Below are positions 7,072 to 12,536 of a stretch of 19,078 nt of DNA, piece after piece (the stretch's first letter is position 1; every line of letters starts with the position of its first letter). A model generated the notes under the pieces. It made no database searches. It was not told the origin of the DNA and was given only the letters and a program-made list of their open reading frames with translations. The stretch spans positions 1-19,078 of the forward strand of contig UQMA01000029.1 of NCBI GenBank assembly GCA_900542055.1, given 5' to 3'. This stretch comes from an uncultured Azospirillum sp. Its GTDB lineage: Bacteria > Pseudomonadota > Alphaproteobacteria > RF32 > CAG-239. Both the position numbers and the translations under genes were made by a program.

Positions 7072-8327
7072 CCAAAATACAAAATATCATTAGGAGCGGT
7101 CAGATTCTCAAATATTTTATTAATATCATTGTTCACATTATTAATGATACTATAATTTGTGTCTTTAATTTTATTAGCTAAATAAAAGTTTACTTTATTT
7201 TTATTGTCTAAGATATCTTTAGAATACTTCATTAAAGCGTGAATAAATGTTGGACTGTGAGTCGTTAACAATATATGAAAATCATTTTTTACCAAAGATA
7301 CAAGTATTTTGGCTAGTTTAATCTGCCAATCTGGGTGCAAATGATTTTCAGGCTCATCTAAGATTAATAGAGAATCTGGGGTTAAAACACCGGTTTTTAA
7401 GAGCACATATAAAATTCCTAGCATTTTTGAGCCAGAAGCAATATTTTCAATATGTAGACTGTCAGCACCATCTGAAACTGTATATTTCCACTCTCTCTGA
7501 TCCGTATCGTAATTAAATTGAGCCCCGTTTAAAATAACATCTATTGGTTTAATAATGTCAGTATTATTATCTGTTTCAGTGAACCTCTGTTTTGCTGACT
7601 CAATTTTGGTTTTAAGATCTTTTGCATAAGGCAAATTCGAAGAATGTCCTTCTTCTAAATATAGAGGACTCTCAATTAGAGTAGCATCTCTAAATGACAT
7701 ACTTTTATAATCTACATTAAGATGTCCGCTCTCAATTTGATTTTTTTTAAATTCAATAGATGCCAAAATATTATTGCCAACAGAATAATCTATTTTAGCA
7801 TCTTCTTTAGTCATAGAATTATTATATATTCTCTTAAAACTTTTTCCAAAGACATCTGCAGTAATACCTATAAATTTTTCATCATCTGTTGCTTCTTTAC
7901 GCAAATCAATAATAATCTGTTTAAGTTTTTGAGATACAGAATCATTAATGTTATTTTTTTGAATAAATTTTTCAGTCGTTTCTAAATATTGTTCAATATT
8001 TCGATAAAGATTAGCATTGCCAAATAGACTATCCATGCTAAACATTTCAGATCTAATTTTTAGCATCTGTTGGTATAACGGATCATCTTTTGCTGCAGTA
8101 TATGACTTCAATAACTCGAAAACAATAGGTATCAAGTCTGCAAAAGCCTTCTGTTGCTGCATTTCCAAATACCATTGAGGAAAATTTTTAATAGACTTAA
8201 TCATCGAATATGCGGCTTTGCCTATTGTTGATTTTCCTGTGTCATTTAACCCTGCAATAACACTTAATCCATCTAATTCAATGGTTGCTTCTTTAATTTT
8301 ACCAAATTTTGAAAATTTTAACCCCAT
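7068..8327 (-). CDS. AAA/OLD-type ATPase of putative two-gene defence unit
   Basis: A 419-residue ABC/SMC-like ATPase of the AAA_15/AAA_21 (OLD-like) group. Walker A is GLNDTGKST (26-34) very near the N-terminus, after a short strand containing FGKIKEATIELDGLSVI. A helical insertion spans about residues 60-190. ASGSK (about 297-301) stands where the ABC signature lies, Walker B is LLILDEPENHLHP (320-332) with catalytic Glu325, and the switch histidine lies in TTHSP (about 355-359). There is no TOPRIM domain after the ATPase, so it is not a full OLD nuclease. The partner nuclease-like gene downstream would supply that function. The ATG at 8327 has a weak AGGT site upstream. Base composition is markedly more AT-rich than mutS or rnj, consistent with acquisition by transfer. 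Confidence 0.88.
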   Translation of the reverse strand: MGLKFSKFGKIKEATIELDGLSVIAGLNDTGKSTIGKAAYSMIKSIKNFPQWYLEMQQQKAFADLIPIVFELLKSYTAAKDDPLYQQMLKIRSEMFSMDSLFGNANLYRNIEQYLETTEKFIQKNNINDSVSQKLKQIIIDLRKEATDDEKFIGITADVFGKSFKRIYNNSMTKEDAKIDYSVGNNILASIEFKKNQIESGHLNVDYKSMSFRDATLIESPLYLEEGHSSNLPYAKDLKTKIESAKQRFTETDNNTDIIKPIDVILNGAQFNYDTDQREWKYTVSDGADSLHIENIASGSKMLGILYVLLKTGVLTPDSLLILDEPENHLHPDWQIKLAKILVSLVKNDFHILLTTHSPTFIHALMKYSKDILDNKNKVNFYLANKIKDTNYSIINNVNNDINKIFENLTAPNDILYFG

Positions 8328-8357
8328 TTTGTTTTTACCTATACTAAACTAGTATAT

Positions 8358-8386
8358 AATATAATTATATAATTTTTATATTGCAA
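8358..8386 (-). promoter_or_regulatory. promoter of ATPase-nuclease unit
   Basis: On the minus strand TTGCAA (8386-8381), a 17-base spacer and TATATT (8363-8358) precede the ATPase start by about 30 bases. The region is extremely AT-rich, so other -10-like hexamers exist nearby and this choice is only the best-spaced one. Confidence 0.4.
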
Positions 8387-8705
8387 TAGTTTAATAATAT
8401 ATTAAGCGGTAAAAGATATTTTTTAGATATGGCTTCTTCCTGGACTAAGTGGGGTTCTTCAAAAAATTGAATCAGCGGTGGTAAAATTTTGCCGGGTTTC
8501 AAAAAGGTTCGATTTCTGGTTCTACCGCAGGGGCAAGAGAGCTAAATTTGATAATATTTCGCACAAACAAAAGGTTATCGCGTTTTTACGGAAAAATATA
8601 CAATTCCTTCAGGTTTGTACTAATATGTTGATTTTTCGTGATATTGTCCAAAAATCTGGCGAAAAAGTATATTTTTTCCAGAGTTGACTCTGTTACACAA
8701 CCAAT

Positions 8706-8745
8706 AAATTAAAGGCTTTCACGATTTTGTGAAAGCCTTTAATTT
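8706..8745. terminator. strong bidirectional hairpin
   Basis: A perfect 17-bp inverted repeat (arms 8706-8722 and 8729-8745) with core AAAGGCTTTCAC, a six-base loop GATTTT, and A- and T-tracts at either end. It is suited to ending transcription in both directions: from the secreted-protein gene on the right, and from anything entering from the left. Confidence 0.75.
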
Positions 8746-8833
8746 TTGCCAGTGCTACATCGTTTTTGGTAAATTTAATCTTGGTTCGGTTACTTAAAAG
8801 CGATTAAAAATCTCCGATTTCCCTTGTGAATAA

Positions 8834-8878
8834 AAAATGTTAAACTTTGTGCGGATTGACAGCATTGTTTAACATTTT
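8834..8878 (-). terminator. hairpin just after the secreted-protein gene
   Basis: Exact 12-bp arms AAAATGTTAAAC (8834-8845) and GTTTAACATTTT (8867-8878) flank a 21-base loop. On the minus strand the stem lies eight bases after the stop codon and runs into a T-rich tract. The large loop and AT-rich stem make it weaker than the hairpin at 8706-8745; it may be a first terminator or a protein-binding site. Confidence 0.45.
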
Positions 8879-8886
8879 AAGTGCTT

Positions 8887-9621
8887 TTACGCTCTTGCTT
8901 TATAAACTTTTTCCAATCCATTAAAGCTAACATAAAATCCACTTTTTCTGTAACAATCTCCTTCTTTCATTGGCATAAATGCTATTCTTGCAATATATCC
9001 ATCATAGGCAGGGACTGTTGAAGCAACTTGTTCTACTTCAAAATTACGCCAAGTTTCATATTCATAATAATTAAAACAATGAGCTTTATTTTCTTCTTTT
9101 TTACAAGCCATTTCATAATGAGCATTTTTATTTTTTATTTCACCATTATACCAATACATTTTACAATGGCACTTAACGCAATCGTTTTCATTAAAACGCA
9201 AAGTTTTTTGTATATCATCAAAACAGTAATGAACTATGTAGTTTCCCTTTTCATCAGAATCAAAAATATATTCATAAATGCCGCCGAGATAACATTTAGC
9301 TTTATCATATTTTTTATCTTCTAAAGTCTCGCAAAAGAACCTTAAATTTTCCACTTTTTCGTTTTTGATATTTTTAATTGTGCCAAGGCACCCTGATGTT
9401 CCGCAATCGGCAATTCCCTCTTTTGCTTTCCAATACATATTTACTTCCAATGCGTAATCATTATCTTGCCCGCGATATATATTGTTTATAGTAAATTCAC
9501 CATTTTCTATTCTTTGGTACTCATCAAGCTCAAAAGCTTTACACGGCCAATCTTGCGGCAAAGCATAAGCTTTACCGCAAGAAAAAATTGTAAACAATAT
9601 TAAGAAAAGTTTATTTCTCAA
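8887..9621 (-). CDS. secreted cysteine-rich protein, partner of lysozyme-like gene
   Basis: The start is taken as the TTG at 9621-9619, giving MRNKLFLILFTIF then CGKAYA. This is a good Sec signal peptide with cleavage after AYA, preceded by AAGG ten bases upstream. A longer TTG start at 9642 is possible but spoils the signal peptide. The product is 244 residues, and the mature part contains 12 cysteines, an even number that suits disulfide bonds in the periplasm. Many aromatic and acidic residues suggest a beta-rich fold. I recognise no family. It overlaps the end of the lysozyme-like gene by 11 bases and so depends on its translation. A periplasmic protein coupled to a muramidase-like gene fits an immunity or inhibitor protein; that is inference. 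Confidence 0.75.
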   Translation of the reverse strand: MRNKLFLILFTIFSCGKAYALPQDWPCKAFELDEYQRIENGEFTINNIYRGQDNDYALEVNMYWKAKEGIADCGTSGCLGTIKNIKNEKVENLRFFCETLEDKKYDKAKCYLGGIYEYIFDSDEKGNYIVHYCFDDIQKTLRFNENDCVKCHCKMYWYNGEIKNKNAHYEMACKKEENKAHCFNYYEYETWRNFEVEQVASTVPAYDGYIARIAFMPMKEGDCYRKSGFYVSFNGLEKVYKARA

Positions 9622-10516
9622 AATTACGTAACCTTGTCTCAATCCGTTTAAACATTTCTGATAATCTATTATCAGCTATCCCATCGTAATTGATATAGTA
9701 TCGTCCGTTTTGATTTTTTACAAGATTATTAAGATAATTATTTACAGCACCAGCTCCTTCACGATGGCTGGCAGCTAAAAGTCCTGTGTTTGTAATATCA
9801 AAATCATTAACAAGCCCGTGCATAGGTATCCCTAAATAATCAAGAGCTCCTTTGTTTTTTAATTGTTGGTAATTTGATTTTAGGTATTCATCCAGTATTT
9901 GTTCTTGTTTTTGTGGTGAATTCAAGAAATCATTTGCTGAGTAGATACCATTTTTTCCTGTCCAATTTCCATTTCTATCCATATATCCTATATCAATAAG
10001 TCCAGGTTGTCTTATTTGATATTTGCCAAAGGCTCCCATTCCTCCACCTTGAGTTATATGAATATTGTATTGGTTATTAGATTCCAAATTTCCGAGTTTG
10101 TTTCGCATATCTTGAGAAAATACATATGGTAATTGTACTACGTCGTTTGTTACATTAGCTAAAGTATTTTGCGTTTGTATATTGTTTGGTACCTGTTGTT
10201 GCGGTATTGCGGTTGCTACCGGTATTAGGGGTGTGGTATTTTGCATATTTTCAATATTAGCAGAAATATTTGAACTTCCAAAGCCATAGTTATTGGCAGA
10301 ATTCCCCCAAAAGTTGGTGCCGTATTGCGGGAAGTTTTTAGTGATGCCTTGAGCGTTATATTGCTTCATTAAGTCTTGTTCTCTTTTGTCCCGTGCAAAT
10401 TGATATTCTAGTTCATCTCTGGTAGTAAAACCGCTATGGTCAACGCCATAGCTGTCTATTTTGCCGTTATTTGTTTGATACCCGAACGGCGAGATATATT
10501 TCGGATACATATCCAT
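9611..10516 (-). CDS. lysozyme/transglycosylase-like protein without signal peptide
   Basis: The start is placed at the ATG at 10516 because AAGGAG (10530-10525) lies eight bases upstream; an in-frame GTG at 10525 overlaps that site and is unlikely. The product has 301 residues (numbers below count from the GTG, three residues more). The first 130 are low-complexity, rich in Asn, Gln and Pro, with no signal peptide. Residues about 140-270 resemble a lysozyme-like fold: LGNLESNNQYN with candidate catalytic Glu148, GAFGKYQI (164-171), and AASHREGAGAVNNYL (251-265), as in phage and secretion-system muramidases. It would cleave the glycan of peptidoglycan. The lack of a signal peptide implies export by type VI or another contractile machine, or a phage origin. 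The overlapping downstream secreted gene supports an effector-partner pair. Confidence 0.72.
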   Translation of the reverse strand: MDMYPKYISPFGYQTNNGKIDSYGVDHSGFTTRDELEYQFARDKREQDLMKQYNAQGITKNFPQYGTNFWGNSANNYGFGSSNISANIENMQNTTPLIPVATAIPQQQVPNNIQTQNTLANVTNDVVQLPYVFSQDMRNKLGNLESNNQYNIHITQGGGMGAFGKYQIRQPGLIDIGYMDRNGNWTGKNGIYSANDFLNSPQKQEQILDEYLKSNYQQLKNKGALDYLGIPMHGLVNDFDITNTGLLAASHREGAGAVNNYLNNLVKNQNGRYYINYDGIADNRLSEMFKRIETRLRNFEK

Positions 10517-10533
10517 AATTTTCACTCCTTTTT

Positions 10534-10563
10534 GTGGTTATTGCAAAATTTTGCAATAACCAC
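10534..10563. repeat. perfect 30-bp palindrome upstream of lysozyme-like gene
   Basis: GTGGTTATTGCAAAA (10534-10548) is followed at once by its exact reverse complement (10549-10563) with no spacer. It lies four bases beyond the ribosome-binding site, so it is in the leader of the lysozyme-like gene. It could be an operator for a dimeric regulator, an RNA hairpin affecting translation, or a recombination site. No T-tract follows on the minus strand, so it is not a good terminator for that direction. Confidence 0.85.
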
Positions 10564-10612
10564 TTTAACAAAGAGCAAAATTAATATCTATGCCCTACTG
10601 CCTGCCAAAATA

Positions 10613-10764
10613 CTATCTTTTGCCTAGCAAAAGCTTTTTAAATTCTCTGTTGTTGGCTTGGGCTAACTGATTGAGCTTGATTTCCCAGTTACTGTTTTTA
10701 TATGGAACATCCACATATTTAACTTGCGCGCGGCTTTTAGTGATAGGGTTTCTTTATCGATCAT
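10613..10764 (-). pseudogene. decayed small gene fragment
   Basis: A minus-strand stretch ending at TAG (10615-10613) reads KYVDVPYKNSNWEIKLNQLA, then NNREFKKLLLGKR, which looks coded rather than random. It is open only back to a TAA (10756-10754). In the neighbouring frame an ATG (10764-10762) begins MIDKETLSL, and a frame change in or near the following A-run would connect the two into roughly 50 residues. No convincing ribosome-binding site is present. Probably the remnant of a gene once upstream of the lysozyme-like gene; family not recognised. Confidence 0.35.
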
Positions 10765-10841
10765 GGCTATTTCTAATCTAAAGTTTATGCTCTTTAGTTA
10801 GGCAGCAAAACCGCATATTACAAGCCTATATAAATACTAAA

Positions 10842-10869
10842 AATGGGCTGCAATTTCTCACAGCCCATT
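10842..10869 (-). terminator. terminator of rplM-rpsI operon
   Basis: Arms AATGGGCTG (10842-10850) and CAGCCCATT (10861-10869) form a nine-base-pair stem with a ten-base loop. On the minus strand the stem is followed by a run of T. It lies about 30 bases after the rpsI stop, a standard rho-independent terminator. Confidence 0.85.
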
Positions 10870-10898
10870 GAAAATAAAATATATTTTTCTGATACCAA

Positions 10899-11369
10899 TT
10901 AACGTTTGCTGAATTGGTAAGAACGACGAGCTTTAGCAAGACCGTATTTTTTACGTTCAACAACACGGTCATCACGAGTAAGAAATCCAGCTTTTTTCAA
11001 AACTGCTCTCAATTCCGGCTCATATTCATTCAATGCTTTTGAAATACCGTGTTTAATAGCGCCAGCTTGACCAGACAAACCACCACCACTAACTGTGCAA
11101 ACAACATCAAATTCGTTAACACGATTAGCTACTTCAAACGGCTGATTAATAACCATTTTCAAAACAGGGCGAGCAAAATATTCGTCAATGTTTTTAGAGT
11201 TTACGGTAATATTGCCTTTACCAGGTTTAATCCATACGCGAGCAACAGCGTCTTTTCTTTTACCTGTAGCATAAGAACGACCGAATTTGTCGCGGCTTGG
11301 CTTACGGATTTCGCTTTTTTCAGCGTTTGCGCTTACTTTAATATCTTTTAATGATTCAATTTTAGCCAT
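10899..11369 (-). CDS. rpsI: 30S ribosomal protein S9
   Basis: A 156-residue uS9 protein. The first 30 residues are a lineage-specific extension (MAKIESLKDIKVSANAEKSE). The conserved core begins GRSYATGKRKDAVARVWIKP and includes SGGGLSGQAGAIKHGISKAL. The C-terminal tail KARRSYQFSKR, which reaches toward the P-site tRNA, matches alphaproteobacterial S9 proteins closely. Its ATG overlaps the rplM stop as TAATG, so the two are translationally coupled, the usual arrangement of this pair. The start is confirmed by that coupling and by a GGAG-type site (GAGGAGTG) inside the rplM end. Confidence 0.98.
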   Translation of the reverse strand: MAKIESLKDIKVSANAEKSEIRKPSRDKFGRSYATGKRKDAVARVWIKPGKGNITVNSKNIDEYFARPVLKMVINQPFEVANRVNEFDVVCTVSGGGLSGQAGAIKHGISKALNEYEPELRAVLKKAGFLTRDDRVVERKKYGLAKARRSYQFSKR

Positions 11370-11836
11370 TACAAAGCACTCCTCTTATTCTTCGGGTTGC
11401 GGGCAGCAATATCCAACACAATCGGATTTTGAGCTGTATGAGGATGATTTTCGCCGGCATAAACTTTCAATTTTGTCATTTGTTGACGACCGAGCGGGTT
11501 GCGTGAAATCATTCTTTCAACGGCTTTTTCAACTACACGACCAGGGAATTTTCCAGCCAAAATTTTAGCAGGAGTTGTTTCTTTGATTCCGCCGATCCAG
11601 CCTGTGTGTTTGTAATAAACTTTGTCGGTCAGCTTTTTACCTGTTAATCTAACTTTATCAGCATTGATAACGATAACATAGTCGCCGCAGTCAAGATTGG
11701 GAACAAAACTTGGTTTGTGTTTACCGCGCAAAATCTTTGCAACTTCAGCGGCAAGACGGCCCAATACTACACCTTCAGCGTCAACTACATACCATTTTCT
11801 TTCAATGTCAGATGGTTTAGTTGCATAAGTGTTCAT
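11369..11836 (-). CDS. rplM: 50S ribosomal protein L13
   Basis: A 155-residue uL13 protein of normal length. Conserved segments are RKWYVVDAEGVVLGRLA, the KHKPSFVPNLDCGDYVIVIN region, KVYYKHTGWIGGIKE, and the MISRNPLGRQQMTKLKVYAG region near the C-terminus. It binds 23S rRNA early in 50S assembly. The start ATG is preceded by a purine-rich AGAGAG site. It is the first gene of a two-gene operon with rpsI, driven by the promoter at 11875-11902. Confidence 0.98.
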   Translation of the reverse strand: MNTYATKPSDIERKWYVVDAEGVVLGRLAAEVAKILRGKHKPSFVPNLDCGDYVIVINADKVRLTGKKLTDKVYYKHTGWIGGIKETTPAKILAGKFPGRVVEKAVERMISRNPLGRQQMTKLKVYAGENHPHTAQNPIVLDIAARNPKNKRSAL

Positions 11837-11874
11837 ATTTTCTCTCTTTATAAATATGGGTTAAATTCTTGCTT

Positions 11875-11902
11875 AATATACAGGAAGAAAAACAGTTGTC
11901 AA
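11875..11902 (-). promoter_or_regulatory. rplM-rpsI promoter
   Basis: On the minus strand a perfect TTGACA (11902-11897) is followed after 16 bases by TATATT (11880-11875), about 40 bases before the rplM ATG. This is the best sigma-70-type promoter in the window, fitting a ribosomal protein operon. Confidence 0.75.
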
Positions 11903-11929
11903 TATAAAAAAAATGCGCATTTTCAAATA

Positions 11930-11963
11930 ATTAAAAAGCGGTATTATTATACCGCTTTTTAAT
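11930..11963. terminator. terminator of mutS-ppi operon
   Basis: A 34-base hairpin with arms ATTAAAAAGCGGTA and TACCGCTTTTTAAT and a six-base loop. T-tracts on both strands let it work in both directions. It lies 25 bases after the cyclophilin stop codon and upstream of the rplM promoter, insulating the two operons. Confidence 0.85.
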
Positions 11964-11987
11964 GTGTTGTTTTTGCTTGCTTTTGGA

Positions 11988-12536
11988 CTATTTTTGAATA
12001 TCCGCCACAACTTGCATTGAAATTATTTTATCAGGATTGGAAACCATGCCGTTTGGTCCATTACCTCTTTTAATTTTATCAACATATTCCATTCCTGAAA
12101 TTACCTGCCCCCAAACAGTGTATTGTCCGTCTAAAAAGTTGGAATCTTCAAAACAAATAAAAAATTGACTGTCTGCGGAATCCGGATCCATGGCTCGCGC
12201 CATCGAAACCGCGCCGCGGCGGTGCGGTTTATTATTAAATTCAGCAGCCAGATTCTGTCCGCTCCCCCCTGTGCCGTTACCGAGAGGATCTCCTGTTTGA
12301 GCCATAAAACCATCTATAACACGATGAAATTTCAGTCCGTTATAAAATCCCTGACGCGTTAGTTCTTTAATTCTAGCCACATGATTAGGCGCAACATCAG
12401 GATACATCTGAATTAAAACATCTCCATCTTTAAGTTTTAACAGCAAAGTGTTTTCAGGATCATTAACTTCATAAGCATTTGCCGAATTTATCCCCAATCC
12501 GAACATAACCAACAGACTACTGATAATTTTTAACAT
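11988..12536 (-). CDS. periplasmic peptidyl-prolyl cis-trans isomerase (cyclophilin)
   Basis: A 182-residue cyclophilin. Residues 1-21 are a signal peptide ending NSANA, so the enzyme acts in the periplasm, where it speeds proline isomerisation during protein folding. The catalytic core is clear: GLKFHRVIDGFMAQTGDP with the active-site Arg, GTGGSGQNLAAEF, SMARA, DSQFFICFED, and FLDGQYTVWGQVISGM. The length is typical of bacterial periplasmic PpiA. It overlaps the mutS stop by seven bases, and its ribosome-binding site AAGGAG (12550-12545) lies inside the mutS end, so it is co-translated with mutS. The functional link to MutS is not obvious; the overlap may simply reflect genome compaction. 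Confidence 0.95.
   Translation of the reverse strand: MLKIISSLLVMFGLGINSANAYEVNDPENTLLLKLKDGDVLIQMYPDVAPNHVARIKELTRQGFYNGLKFHRVIDGFMAQTGDPLGNGTGGSGQNLAAEFNNKPHRRGAVSMARAMDPDSADSQFFICFEDSNFLDGQYTVWGQVISGMEYVDKIKRGNGPNGMVSNPDKIISMQVVADIQK

Larger units (their letters stand above)
8387..8886. other. gene-free interval with protein-like fragments and two hairpins
   Basis: No gene is supported here. An open plus-strand frame (8478-8687) starts at GTG with no ribosome-binding site and has an unlikely composition. On the minus strand a coding-like stretch (about 8400-8500, reading GKILPPLIQFFEEPHLVQEE) can be joined by a frame change to an upstream stretch reading SSLAPAVEPEIEPF. This may be a decayed gene or a dispersed non-coding element. 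GCGGTGG (about 8473-8479) and CTACCGC (about 8523-8529) can pair, but no tRNA fold could be built around them. The right end holds the two hairpins annotated separately. Confidence 0.4.

Noticed and set aside
8473..8535. Possible tRNA: GCGGTGG/CTACCGC stem with a GGTTCGAT element
   Set aside because: The T-stem next to the loop does not pair, and no D-arm or anticodon arm can be placed.
8478..8687. 69-codon plus-strand open frame in the gene-free interval
   Set aside because: It starts at GTG without a ribosome-binding site, has a Phe/Lys/Arg-heavy composition typical of chance frames, and competes with fragments on the other strand.
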